From positions 1 through 59,585 of the forward strand of contig CANQXK010000013.1 in the NCBI GenBank assembly GCA_947627715.1: DNA of 59,585 nt. Reading direction: 5' to 3'. This document shows positions 50,877 to 58,700 of the stretch, piece after piece. The notes below the pieces were generated by a model. It did no database searches. It saw only the letters and a list, made by a program, of their open reading frames with translations, and had not been told where the DNA came from. Source of the DNA: an uncultured Oscillospiraceae bacterium. Lineage in GTDB: Bacteria; Bacillota; Clostridia; Oscillospirales; Oscillospiraceae. Positions within the stretch are counted from its first letter, which is position 1, and each line of letters opens with the position of its first letter. The translations under genes were made by a program, and so were the position numbers.

Positions 50877-51695
50877 ATGCTTGCCGATTACCACACGCAC
50901 TGCCTTCCCTGGTCCCCGGACGCCGAGGCCCCCATGCGCGACATGGCGAAGGCGGCGTTGGAGCGCGGGATCACCCATCTTTGCTTCACCAACCACATTG
51001 AGAACTGCTGTCAGTCCCCTCTCTACCCGGACCAGTTCCCGCCCTTTCACGACTACGGGGCGCTGTACGCGGAGTTTCAGCGCGTCCGGGACGAGTTTGC
51101 GGGGCGGATGGACGTCCGCCTGGGGTGCGAGATCGGCTCGCCCACGTACCTTGAGGCGGAGGGGCGGGCCGTCTACGCCCAGAGCGTCTTTGACTTCGCC
51201 ATCGGGTCCATCCACAATCTGCGGGGGAAGCGGGACTTCTACTTCTACCAGTACCCCGACGACTTCTCCCTTCTGAAGCCGGAGATCGAGGAATACCTGG
51301 ACGAGAACATCGCCCTGGCCTCCTCCGGGATGTGCGACGTGCTGGGGCATCTGGGCTATATGCGCCGGTATATGGCCCGCCAGGGCAAGTGCTTTTCGCT
51401 GACGGCGTTTCGGGACCGGCTGGAGGTCCTTTTTCGCGCGTGCGTGGAGCACGGGGTGGGCATCGAGCTGAACTGCTCAGGTCTCACCGACGCCCTGGGG
51501 GGCTTCATCCCGGAGCCGGAGGTGCTGAAGCTCTACCGGCGGCTGGGGGGCGAGCTGATCACCTGCGGCACCGACGCCCACGCCCCGGCGCGGGCCGGCG
51601 TGGGGATCGCCTGCGCCCAGGCGCTTTTGAAGGAATGCGGCTTTTCATACGTGTGCCTCTACCAGGCGCACAAGCCGGAATTTATTAGGCTGTAA
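50877..51695 (+). CDS. PHP-domain phosphatase, histidinol-phosphatase-like
   Basis: A 272-residue PHP metal-dependent phosphoesterase. It opens DYHTHCLPWSPD (metal motif HxH at residues 6-8), then FTNHIEN, GCEIGS, FAIGSIHN, VLGHLGYMRRY and TDAHAPARAG, covering the trinuclear metal ligands. The layout matches HisK-type histidinol phosphatases, but no other his genes are in the window, so its substrate may differ. Start ATG with GGAGG. Followed by rpiB after 12 nt. Confidence 0.88.
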   Translation: MLADYHTHCLPWSPDAEAPMRDMAKAALERGITHLCFTNHIENCCQSPLYPDQFPPFHDYGALYAEFQRVRDEFAGRMDVRLGCEIGSPTYLEAEGRAVYAQSVFDFAIGSIHNLRGKRDFYFYQYPDDFSLLKPEIEEYLDENIALASSGMCDVLGHLGYMRRYMARQGKCFSLTAFRDRLEVLFRACVEHGVGIELNCSGLTDALGGFIPEPEVLKLYRRLGGELITCGTDAHAPARAGVGIACAQALLKECGFSYVCLYQAHKPEFIRL

Positions 51696-51707
51696 GGAGG
51701 TTCGGTC

Positions 51708-52154
51708 ATGAAAATTGCCCTTGCCAGCGACCACGGCGGCTTCCCGCTGAAGGAGGCCGTGAAGGCGCATCTTGAAGCTCTCGGCCACGAGACCGTGGAC
51801 TTCGGGACCTGGTCTTTAGAGAGCTGCCACTACCCCGTCTTTGGCGCGAAGGCCGCCCACGCCGTGGCAGACGGCGAATGTGAGCTGGGGATCGTGGTCT
51901 GCACCACGGGGATCGGCATTTCCATGGCCGCCAACAAGGTCCCCGGCGCGCGGTGCGCGCTTTGCTCCGACTGCTACAGCGCGGAGATGACCCGGCGGCA
52001 CAACAACGCCAATATGCTGGCCCTGGGGGCCTCCGTGGTGGGGACGGGGCTGGCCCTGCGGATTGTGGACGCCTTCCTCTCCGCCTCCTTCGAGGGCGGG
52101 CGGCACGCCGTGCGCGTGGAGATGCTTTCAGCCATCGAGCGCGGGGAGCTTTGA
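51708..52154 (+). CDS. rpiB: Ribose-5-phosphate isomerase B
   Basis: Interconverts ribose 5-phosphate and ribulose 5-phosphate. The 148 residues start KIALASDHGGFPLKEAV (phosphate and substrate site), contain CTTGIGISMAANK with the catalytic Cys at about 65, and HNNANMLALGA, all RpiB/LacAB signatures. Start ATG with AAGGAGG. Next gene begins 1 nt after its stop. Confidence 0.95.
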   Translation: MKIALASDHGGFPLKEAVKAHLEALGHETVDFGTWSLESCHYPVFGAKAAHAVADGECELGIVVCTTGIGISMAANKVPGARCALCSDCYSAEMTRRHNNANMLALGASVVGTGLALRIVDAFLSASFEGGRHAVRVEMLSAIERGEL

Positions 52155-52155
52155 T

Positions 52156-52365
52156 ATGGCGCGGGAAGAGGTTCGCATCTACCGCTCCCACAGGCCGCTG
52201 AAAACGGCCCTGGCCGTGATCTTTTCCGTGCTGGCGGTGCTGATCGTCCTGGCCGCCGGGATCTTCTTCGGCTTCAGGCGGTACATCGTCTACACCCCCG
52301 ACGGGGTGGAGTTGGAGGTCCCCTGGCTGGAGGAGCCGCAGGGGCGCACGGAGGGGTCCGCGTGA
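52156..52365 (+). CDS. Small single-pass membrane protein
   Basis: A 69-residue protein: basic cytoplasmic N terminus (MAREEVRIYRSHRPLK), one membrane helix (TALAVIFSVLAVLIVLAAGI, about 17-36), FFGFRR stop-transfer, then a short extracytoplasmic tail YIVYTPDGVELEVPWLEE. Unknown function. Placed between rpiB and apbE with a stop/start overlap (GTGA) to apbE, so coupled to it. Similar small proteins with the tail YTxDGVxLxxPW occur in Clostridia, to my recollection. Confidence 0.8.
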   Translation: MAREEVRIYRSHRPLKTALAVIFSVLAVLIVLAAGIFFGFRRYIVYTPDGVELEVPWLEEPQGRTEGSA

Positions 52366-53387
52366 GGCGCGGGCCGCGCCGGGCCTTCCCGGCGCTCTCC
52401 CTTGCCCTCTCCCTGCTGCTGACGGCCTTGTCCGGCTGCTCCGCCGCCCCGGCGCAGACCGCCACCATCTTCGCCATGGACACGGTGATGGAGCTGACGG
52501 CCTACGGGGAGAGGCGGTGCGTGGACGAGGCGGTGTCGGCGGTCTATGAGGCGGAGGACCGCTTCTCCGTCACAGACCCGGACAGCGACGTCGCCCGGCT
52601 CAACGCCTCCGGCGGGGGCGCGGTCAGCGGGGACACTCAGGCGCTGCTGGAGCGGGCGCTGGAGCTGTGCGCCCTCACGGACGGGGCGCTGGACATCACC
52701 GTCTACCCCCTTGTGCGGGCCTGGGGCTTCACCACGGGCCAGTACCGGGTGCCGGGGGGCGGGGAGCTTGCGGGCCTTTTGGAGAAAACGGGCTATGACC
52801 GGGTCCGGCTGGAGGACGGGACGGTTTCCCTCCCGGAGGGGAGCCTTTTGGACCTGGGGGCCGTGGCCAAGGGCTGGACGGCGGACTGTATCGCCGGGAT
52901 CTGGCGGGAGGCCGGCGTTAAAAGCGGGCTTATCAATTTGGGCGGGAACGTGATGACCGTGGGCGCGAAGCCCGACGGCAGCGACTGGACCGTGGGCATC
53001 CGGGACCCCTTCTCCCAGGAGCTTATGGGCGCTGTCCGGGTGCGGGACGCCGCCGTGGTCACCTCCGGCGGCTACCAGCGGTACTTCGAGGAGGACGGGG
53101 TGCGCTACTGCCACATCATCGACCCCAAGACAGGGCGGCCCGCCGATTCGGGCCTTGCCTCCGTCACCGTCACAGGCGCGGAGGGCGTCCTGTGCGACGG
53201 CCTCTCCACGGCGGTGTACGTCCTGGGCCTGGAGGGCGCCAAGGCCCTCTGGCGGGAGAACGGCGGCTTTGAGCTGGTGCTGGTGACGGAGGAGAGAAAG
53301 GTCTACATCACGGAGGGGCTGGAGGGGGTCTTTACCCCGGAGGGCAGCTACCAATCTACGGAAATCAAGGTGATACGGCGTGGCTAA
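52362..53387 (+). CDS. apbE: FAD:protein FMN transferase (lipoprotein)
   Basis: Covalently attaches FMN to Thr/Ser of extracytoplasmic redox proteins, such as RnfG or RnfD. The 341 residues begin with a lipoprotein signal and lipobox LSGC (Cys about 26). ApbE motifs: AMDTVMELTAYG, LDITVYPLVRAWGF, DLGAVAKGWTADCIAG, INLGGNVMTVG, and HIIDPKTGRPADSGLASVTV with the metal-binding region. GTG start overlaps the previous stop. The target protein is not in the window; no RnfG-type FMN motif gene is seen. Confidence 0.94.
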   Translation: MRRGPRRAFPALSLALSLLLTALSGCSAAPAQTATIFAMDTVMELTAYGERRCVDEAVSAVYEAEDRFSVTDPDSDVARLNASGGGAVSGDTQALLERALELCALTDGALDITVYPLVRAWGFTTGQYRVPGGGELAGLLEKTGYDRVRLEDGTVSLPEGSLLDLGAVAKGWTADCIAGIWREAGVKSGLINLGGNVMTVGAKPDGSDWTVGIRDPFSQELMGAVRVRDAAVVTSGGYQRYFEEDGVRYCHIIDPKTGRPADSGLASVTVTGAEGVLCDGLSTAVYVLGLEGAKALWRENGGFELVLVTEERKVYITEGLEGVFTPEGSYQSTEIKVIRRG

Positions 53388-53757
53388 GACGAGAACCTGG
53401 GTCATCCTCATTGTGGTGATCCTTCTGCTGTCCGGGGCCGCGTCTGTCTTTTTGTACGCCCCCCGCTCCCCTGCCGGGGGCGTTGCGCGGATCTATGTGG
53501 ACGGGGAGCTGGTGCGCAGCGTGGACCTCTCCGCCCTCTCCGGGGAGGAGCGGTTCACCGTGGAGACGGAGGGGGGCGTGAATGTGATCCTGGCGGAGGC
53601 CGGGCGCATCCGCGTGGAGTCCGCCGACTGCCCGGACCAAGTTTGCGTCCGGCGCGGGTGGCTGTCAAGCTCCCCCGCCCCCATCGTCTGCCTGCCCCAC
53701 AGGCTGGTCATCCGGCTGGACGGCGGCGGGGCCGCCGTGGATACGGAGGTGGGCTGA
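53380..53757 (+). CDS. NusG domain II-containing membrane-anchored protein
   Basis: A 125-residue protein with one N-terminal membrane helix (VILIVVILLLSGAASVFLY) and an exported NusG-II (PF07009) domain: GGVARIYVDGELVRSVDL, then CPDQVCVRRGWLSSSPAPIVCLPHRLVI, whose three Cys are typical of the family. GTG start 8 nt before the apbE stop. Its stop overlaps the next ATG. The same domain is found, as I recall, in EetA of the Listeria extracellular electron transfer locus. Confidence 0.9.
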   Translation: MAKTRTWVILIVVILLLSGAASVFLYAPRSPAGGVARIYVDGELVRSVDLSALSGEERFTVETEGGVNVILAEAGRIRVESADCPDQVCVRRGWLSSSPAPIVCLPHRLVIRLDGGGAAVDTEVG

Positions 53758-54257
53758 TGGAGCTTCGCAGACTGACAAAGGACGGGGTCCTCACCGCCGT
53801 GGCTCTGGCCATCTTCACGGTGGAGCTTCAGCTGCCGGAGCTGGCGCCGGTGCCGGGGGTGAAGCCGGGGCTTGCCAACATCGTGACGCTGGTGACCGCC
53901 TTCACCCTGGGGCCGTGGGACGCGCTGGCGGTGCTTATCGCCCGGATCGTGCTGGGCGGGCTGATCGCGGGGAATCCGGCGGCCATCCTCTACTCCCTCT
54001 GCGGCGGGCTGGCGGCGTATCTTGTGACGGTGCTGATGCGCCGTCTTGTGACGGAGAAGCAGATCTGGGTGGCCTCGGTCTTTGCCGCCATCGGCCACAA
54101 CGCCGGGCAGATCGCCGCGGCGCTGGCCGTCACGGGCACGCCCTCCCTGCTCTACTACCTGCCTGTATTGGCGGTCTCCGGGGTGATAACCGGGGCGTTT
54201 ACCGGCTTTGCCGGACAATTTGCCGTCAGGCGGCTGGGAAAGGCGCTGAGAAAATGA
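53757..54257 (+). CDS. Gx transporter family membrane protein (Hpre_diP_synt_I, PF07456)
   Basis: A 166-residue protein with about five membrane helices, starting LTKDGVLTAVALAIFTVELQLP and containing GVKPGLANIVTLVTAFTLGPWDALAVLIARIVLGGL and IGHNAGQIAAA, the signature of the family once called heptaprenyl diphosphate synthase component I. It looks like an ECF-type substrate-binding subunit. Its start overlaps the NusG-II stop (TGATG). In apbE contexts it is proposed to supply flavin outside the membrane; that is inference here. Confidence 0.88.
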   Translation: MELRRLTKDGVLTAVALAIFTVELQLPELAPVPGVKPGLANIVTLVTAFTLGPWDALAVLIARIVLGGLIAGNPAAILYSLCGGLAAYLVTVLMRRLVTEKQIWVASVFAAIGHNAGQIAAALAVTGTPSLLYYLPVLAVSGVITGAFTGFAGQFAVRRLGKALRK

Positions 54258-55000
54258 GCGTGGAAAACGAGGAGCTTTTGAAAAACAGGCTCCGGGAGCT
54301 TGCGAACCGGGCCGGGACGCGCGGCGTCTGGGTCTTTTCGGAGTTTTTGACCCTGGCCCAGCAGGACCTGCTGTCCCGGCTCCGGCTGGACTGCCCCTAT
54401 ACGCTTTTCGGGGGCCTCCCCTCCTCTGAGCGGAGGATCGCCTGTTTCGGCTCGGAGGAGCTGTGCGGGTACGTGCAGGACCCGCCTGTGACGTGCCTGA
54501 AGATCGCGCCCGTCCGGCAGCAGTTTGCCGACGACCTCACCCACCGGGACTTTCTCGGCTCCCTGATGGGGCTGGGCGTCCGGCGGGAGGTGCTGGGCGA
54601 CATCGAGGTGGTGGACAACACGGGGTATCTCTTCTGCCTTGACTCCATGGCGGGGTTCCTGTGCGACAGCCTCACCGCCGTGCGGCGCACCACGGTCACG
54701 TGTACGCCCTCGTCCCCGCCGGAGAAGCTCTCCGCCCCGCCTCCCCTGACGGAGCTGGTGGTGGCCTCGGAGCGGCTGGACGCCGCCGTGGCGGCGGTGT
54801 ACCGGCTCTCCAGGAGCCAGGCCCAGGCGCTCATCGAGGCCGGGGAGGTGTTTATCTCCGGGCGCGAGGCCAGGGGTTCCGCCCCCCTTACGGAGGGGGA
54901 CACGGTCTCCGTCCGCCACCACGGGCGCTTCCTCTACGAGGGCGTCCTCCGCCAGACGAAGAAGGGGCGGCTGCGCATCCGCGTGCGGATCTACCCCTGA
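54254..55000 (+). CDS. YlmH-family S4-domain RNA-binding protein
   Basis: A 248-residue protein with the YlmH N-terminal domain (RDFLGSLMGLGVRREVLGDIEV, about 96-117) and a C-terminal S4 RNA-binding domain (ASERLDAAVAAVYRLSRSQAQALIEAGEVFISG). YlmH binds ribosomal material and helps rescue stalled or hibernating complexes in B. subtilis. It normally lies in the division cluster ylmD-H; here it is at the end of the flavinylation genes with an ATGA overlap. Ends at a hairpin. Confidence 0.9.
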   Translation: MSVENEELLKNRLRELANRAGTRGVWVFSEFLTLAQQDLLSRLRLDCPYTLFGGLPSSERRIACFGSEELCGYVQDPPVTCLKIAPVRQQFADDLTHRDFLGSLMGLGVRREVLGDIEVVDNTGYLFCLDSMAGFLCDSLTAVRRTTVTCTPSSPPEKLSAPPPLTELVVASERLDAAVAAVYRLSRSQAQALIEAGEVFISGREARGSAPLTEGDTVSVRHHGRFLYEGVLRQTKKGRLRIRVRIYP

Positions 55001-55017
55001 CGCGCCGCCGGTACGGC

Positions 55018-55045
55018 GCGGCCCCCCGGTTTCCCGGAGGGCCGC
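55018..55045. terminator. Hairpin between convergent ylmH and MATE genes
   Basis: GCGGCCCCCCGG-TTT-CCCGGAGGGCCGC, strong stem with one mismatch, followed by TGTTTCAGTTGTTT on the plus strand. Terminator for either gene, T-run imperfect. Confidence 0.65.
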
Positions 55046-55074
55046 TGTTTCAGTTGTTTCAAATAAAGGCGGCG

Positions 55075-56466
55075 TCAGCCGTGAAGGCGCCTCAGCCTCA
55101 TGCCGGGTGCGGGATGGGGCCGGCCCAGGCGGCGGCGCAGGCGGGCGATGCACCACGCGCACGCCGGGATGAGGAAGGCGTCGGCGGCCAGCCACGCCAC
55201 CGGGGATGCGAAGCACGCCGCGCCGAAGCCCAGCTTCGGCACAAGGAAGCGCCCCATCAGCGTCCGGGCCAGCATCTCCATGACCCCGGCCAGGATGGCA
55301 AAGGGCGGGAAGCCCATGCCCTGGATGGAGAAACGCACGATGTTCACCAGCGCCAGCGGGAAGAAGAAGGCGGCGTTCACCCGGATGAACCGCGCGGCGT
55401 AGGCCGTGAGCAGCTCCACCTGGGTCTCCGCGGGGTCGATGAACCACATGGCGCACACCGGGGCCAGCAGGAGCATCAGGGCCAGCGCGGCCAGGGAGTA
55501 TACAAGGCCCATCAGCGAGCAGTCGCGCACGCCCCGGCCCAGCCGGTCCAGCTTCCCCGCCCCGGCGTTCTGGCCGCAGTAGGTGGCCATGGCCGAACCC
55601 ATGGCGTCAAAGGGACAGGCCAGAAGCTGCGTCACCTTGGACCCGGCGGTGACGGCGGCCACGCACAGGCTCCCCAGCCGGTTGACGGCGGATTGCAGGA
55701 TCACGGACCCCACGGCGGTGATGGAGTACTGAAGCCCCATGGGGACGCCCATAGCCAGCAGCTCCCGGCACAGCCGCGCATCGGGCCTTCGCTCGGCACG
55801 GGAGATGTGGAGCACCGGGAATTTGACATACACGAAGAGAAGGCACAGCGCGCCGGAGACGCCCTGAGACAGCACCGTGGCGACGGCGGCCCCGGCCACG
55901 CCCATGCGGCAGGCCAGGATGAAGGTCACGTCCAGGACGATGTTGAGGATAGAGGAGAGCGCCAGGAAGAGCACCGGCGTCCTGCTGTCCCCCAGGGCGC
56001 GGATGACGCCGGCCAAGATGTTGTAGAGGAAGGTCACGGGGATGCCCAGGAAGATCACGAATATGTACCGAAAGGAGTCCTCAAGCACGTCCTCCGGCGT
56101 GTGCATCGCCAGCAGGATCCTCCGGCACAGAAGGCACGTCGCCACGGTCATCACTAAGGCGAAGCCCGCCGAGAGGTAGGCGGCGTTGGCCACGAAGCGG
56201 CGCATTTTTTCCCGGTCGCCCGCGCCCATCTGCTGGGCCACGGGGATGGAAAAGCCGCTGCACACTCCGCAACAGAAGCCCACCACCAGGAAGCTCACAG
56301 AGCCGGTGGCCCCCACGGACGCCAGGGCCTGCGCCCCCAGGAGCTTGCCGACGATCATGGTGTCCACCATATTATACATCTGTTGAAACAGCAGTCCGAA
56401 AAGCGTGGAGACGGAAAAGCCGAAAATGAGCTTCATGGGACTGCCCTGTGTCAAATCGCGGGTCAC
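55075..56466 (-). CDS. MATE family efflux transporter
   Basis: A 463-residue, 12-helix cation-coupled multidrug or toxin exporter. N-terminal DLTQGSPMKLIFGFSVSTLFG and MYNMVDTMIVGKLLGAQALASVG are typical, and the second half repeats the pattern (GMGFPPFAILAGVMEMLARTL). The start is GTG at 56466 with GGAGGC 6 nt upstream; the longer frame begins inside the promoter -10. Substrate unknown. Confidence 0.92.
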   Translation of the reverse strand: MTRDLTQGSPMKLIFGFSVSTLFGLLFQQMYNMVDTMIVGKLLGAQALASVGATGSVSFLVVGFCCGVCSGFSIPVAQQMGAGDREKMRRFVANAAYLSAGFALVMTVATCLLCRRILLAMHTPEDVLEDSFRYIFVIFLGIPVTFLYNILAGVIRALGDSRTPVLFLALSSILNIVLDVTFILACRMGVAGAAVATVLSQGVSGALCLLFVYVKFPVLHISRAERRPDARLCRELLAMGVPMGLQYSITAVGSVILQSAVNRLGSLCVAAVTAGSKVTQLLACPFDAMGSAMATYCGQNAGAGKLDRLGRGVRDCSLMGLVYSLAALALMLLLAPVCAMWFIDPAETQVELLTAYAARFIRVNAAFFFPLALVNIVRFSIQGMGFPPFAILAGVMEMLARTLMGRFLVPKLGFGAACFASPVAWLAADAFLIPACAWCIARLRRRLGRPHPAPGMRLRRLHG

Positions 56467-56502
56467 GGCGACGCCTCCAGACTTGGGTTTTGATTCCGAC
56501 AC

Positions 56503-56531
56503 ATTATAGTCCCGCGCAGTTTGATTTTACA
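56503..56531 (-). promoter_or_regulatory. Promoter of the MATE gene
   Basis: Minus strand TGTAAA (56531-56526), 17 nt, TATAAT (56508-56503). An interrupted repeat AATCTGCA...TGCAGATT follows at about 56536-56571 between the divergent genes. Confidence 0.6.
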
Positions 56532-56661
56532 GCGCAAATCTGCATGAATTTCGTGCGAAAATTGCAGATTCTTTTGACGGATAAACGAAAGGCCGGGCGC
56601 TGGCGCTCCGGCTGCTGTTGATCCGTATTTCCGATTTTTTATAAGGAAAGGAGGCGGCGTT

Positions 56662-57369
56662 GTGGACGAGAGGCTCAGGCTGGTGGTGGCCGACGACTGG
56701 GCGGAGAGGGGCCGCGAGAGCGCCCGCGCTCTTGAGGAGGCGGGCTTTTCCGTCCTGGCCTGCGCAGGCTCGCTCACGGAGTGCTACGAGTACGCCGTGA
56801 CCTTCCCCGTGGACGCCGTGGTGGCAAATCCCCTGCTGTCCCAGCGGGAGGGGCAGGCGTTTCTGGCCCTCCTTGCCCCCGTCACCGCCCTCTTCCGCCC
56901 CGCCCTGGTGTCGGTGCAGGGGGAGTACCCGCGCCTCACCGCCGCCTTTGAATATTGGGCGGACACGGGGACCCAGTCCCTCCCGGACTTGGATGCGGCC
57001 GCCGGCGTCATCCGCCGGGTCGCCGGGGAGCGCCGGGCGGAGCGGAGCCTGACGGTGACGGGGCGGGACGTGGACTGTTTTCTCAAATGCCTGGGCTTTC
57101 GGCGGGACATCTCCGGCTACGCCGCCGCCCGGTACGCCCTCACCGGCCTGGAGGACGGCTTTTTGGCGAAGGAGCTTTACGCCGATATGGCGGTGCGCCT
57201 GCGCACCAGCCCCGTCAACGTGGAGAGGACGCTGCGCTTCGCCGTGTCCAGTGCGGTGGACGCCGTGGGCGAGCGGATGTGGAAGCTCGTCACAGGGAAC
57301 GGCGACCACTCCAATTTCAAGGCGATCATGGGGATGCGGGCGGCCCTGGAGCGGTTCACAAGGCCGTGA
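56662..57369 (+). CDS. Spo0A-like protein with degenerate receiver
   Basis: A 235-residue protein. Residues 1-120 look like a response-regulator receiver (LRLVVADDWAERGRESARALEEAGFSV with the acidic DD pair), but the phosphoacceptor position reads VDAVVANPLL, with Asn where Asp belongs, and the PLxxG that follows is disturbed. Residues 135-235 match the Spo0A C-terminal DNA-binding domain (CLGFRRDISGYAAARYAL, YADMAVRLRTSPVNVERTLRFAVSSAV). So it likely binds DNA like Spo0A without phosphorelay control. GTG start with AAAGGAGGCGG. It is a paralogue rather than the master regulator, by inference from divergence. Confidence 0.78.
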   Translation: MDERLRLVVADDWAERGRESARALEEAGFSVLACAGSLTECYEYAVTFPVDAVVANPLLSQREGQAFLALLAPVTALFRPALVSVQGEYPRLTAAFEYWADTGTQSLPDLDAAAGVIRRVAGERRAERSLTVTGRDVDCFLKCLGFRRDISGYAAARYALTGLEDGFLAKELYADMAVRLRTSPVNVERTLRFAVSSAVDAVGERMWKLVTGNGDHSNFKAIMGMRAALERFTRP

Positions 57370-57447
57370 GACCGCGCCGGATCCCGCCGCTCCCCGCGTC
57401 GGGCGGACCTCTCAGCGGGAGAATCGTAATTTTTTCTTGAAAAGGGC

Positions 57448-57476
57448 TTGACAGGGCGGGGAAAAGTGAGTATAAT
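57448..57476 (+). promoter_or_regulatory. Consensus promoter of the tRNA trio
   Basis: TTGACA (57448-57453), 17 nt, TATAAT (57471-57476). Confidence 0.94.
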
Positions 57477-57492
57477 TTCTCTTGCTTGCCAC

Positions 57493-57569
57493 GGCGGCGT
57501 AGCTCAGTTGGCTAGAGCACGCGGTTCATACCCGCGGTGTCACCGGTTCAAATCCAGTCGCCGCTACCA
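57493..57569 (+). tRNA. tRNA-Met (CAT)
   Basis: Acceptor GGCGGCG/CGCCGCT, anticodon stem CGCGG/CCGCG with loop TTCATAC, encoded CCA. The anticodon stem lacks the GGG/CCC of initiators, so elongator Met; a lysidine-modified Ile is formally possible. Confidence 0.93.
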
Positions 57570-57614
57570 TGGGTCTTGCGGGGAAACCCGCAGGACCCAC
57601 GTAAAAAAAGGTAC

Positions 57615-57689
57615 GGCCCGTTGGTCAAGTGGTTAAGACACCGCCCTTTCACGGCGGTAACATGGGTTCGAGTCCCGTACGGGTCACCA
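57615..57689 (+). tRNA. tRNA-Glu (TTC)
   Basis: Acceptor GGCCCGT/ACGGGTC, anticodon stem CCGCC/GGCGG with loop CTTTCAC, giving TTC; CCA encoded. Confidence 0.95.
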
Positions 57690-57691
57690 AT

Positions 57692-57768
57692 GGAGGCTTA
57701 GCTCAGCTGGTTAGAGCGCCTGCTTCACACGCAGGAGGTCACTGGTTCGAGTCCAGCAGTCTCCACCA
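57692..57768 (+). tRNA. tRNA-Val (CAC)
   Basis: Acceptor GGAGGCT/AGTCTCC, anticodon stem CCTGC/GCAGG with loop TTCACAC, giving CAC; CCA encoded. Last tRNA before the integrase region, so its 3' end is the likely attachment site. Confidence 0.95.
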
Positions 57769-57774
57769 AAAAGT

Positions 57775-57805
57775 CCCCCAATTTCGGTGAAATTGGGGGC
57801 TTTTT
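57775..57805 (+). terminator. Terminator of the tRNA trio
   Basis: CCCCCAATTTC-GGT-GAAATTGGGGG then CTTTTT. Confidence 0.92.
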
Positions 57806-57839
57806 ATAACTCTTTTAGCATTTTTACTTGTGGGTCGGG

Positions 57840-57876
57840 TAGTGGGTCAGGCGGCGACCCACCACCTGACCCACTA
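57840..57876. repeat. Inverted repeat next to tRNA-Val
   Basis: TAGTGGGTCAGG...CCTGACCCACTA, perfect 12-bp arms, with further GTGGGTC and GACCCAC copies inside and beside it. The clustered GTGGGTC-type words could be integrase or excisionase arm-binding sites at the element end. Confidence 0.6.
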
Positions 57877-57960
57877 CTTGAATAGCGGCTTTTCCGGGCT
57901 TCGGAGTGCAATTCGTGGGATATTATTTTCGGGTTTCCCCTATACTTTTACTCCTATATT

Positions 57961-57969
57961 TGCTATAAT
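57961..57969 (+). promoter_or_regulatory. Extended -10 promoter of the membrane protein gene
   Basis: TGC-TATAAT (57961-57969), 31 nt before the ATG. Confidence 0.65.
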
Positions 57970-57999
57970 GATCGTACTCTGATTTTACGGAGGCGTGTT

Positions 58000-58647
58000 A
58001 TGAAATACGGTGAGTCAACATTTGACATTCTTTATTTGCTCTTTGCCATTGTCTGCGGCATACTGATCCTACACCGTGCGAACAGTCACACAGGCAAGCT
58101 CATGGGTGCGGCGGCGCTGGCGTTGGGGCTGGGAGATGCTTTTCATCTCATTCCCCGTGTCCTCAACTACTTTGTGGACGCGGACTTCACTGTGGCGCTG
58201 GGCGTCGGGAAACTCGTCACCTCCGTCACCATGACCGTTTTCTATGTACTCATGTATTATATCTGGCTTGGTACCTACGGAGAAGCCGAGAAAAAGCCAC
58301 TTACCTCCGCCATATGGATTCTGGCGGCTGTCCGCATCGTCCTTTGCCTGTTCCCACAAAACAGGTGGTTGGAAAACGACAGCGGCGTACTTTGGGGCGT
58401 GATCCGCAACGTGCCCTTCGTGGCTCTCGGAGCGATCATTGTGGCGCTCTACTTCAAGTCCCGGAATAAAAACCGTCATTTCCGCCTTATCTGGCTTCTC
58501 GTCACGCTCTCCTTCCTTTTCTACATCCCCGTGGCTGTGGCGGCAGGCATCGTTCCTATCCTTGGTATGCTGATGCTCCCCAAGACCGTCTGCTATATCC
58601 TTATCCTCGCCGCTTTCTACGCCGAGGCAGTCAGAAAACAGAATTGA
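58000..58647 (+). CDS. Seven-helix membrane protein of unknown function
   Basis: A 215-residue protein with about seven hydrophobic helices (FDILYLLFAIVCGILIL, LMGAAALALGLGDAFHLIPRV, VTMTVFYVLMYYIWLG and so on). GDAFHLIPR and DAxxH-type residues inside helices are conserved-looking and could bind a metal or chromophore, but I do not recognise the family. Start ATG with CGGAGGCG. Own promoter and terminator; lies between the tRNA attachment site and the integrase, so it is probably cargo of the element. Confidence 0.8.
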   Translation: MKYGESTFDILYLLFAIVCGILILHRANSHTGKLMGAAALALGLGDAFHLIPRVLNYFVDADFTVALGVGKLVTSVTMTVFYVLMYYIWLGTYGEAEKKPLTSAIWILAAVRIVLCLFPQNRWLENDSGVLWGVIRNVPFVALGAIIVALYFKSRNKNRHFRLIWLLVTLSFLFYIPVAVAAGIVPILGMLMLPKTVCYILILAAFYAEAVRKQN

Positions 58648-58654
58648 CTGAAAT

Positions 58655-58692
58655 ATACCGGCCGACACGCCCACCAACGTGCCGGCCGGTAT
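58655..58692. terminator. Terminator between membrane protein and integrase
   Basis: ATACCGGCCG.CACG...CGTG.CGGCCGGTAT hairpin between two convergent genes, followed by TTTC on the plus strand. Confidence 0.75.
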
Positions 58693-58700
58693 TTCTATCC

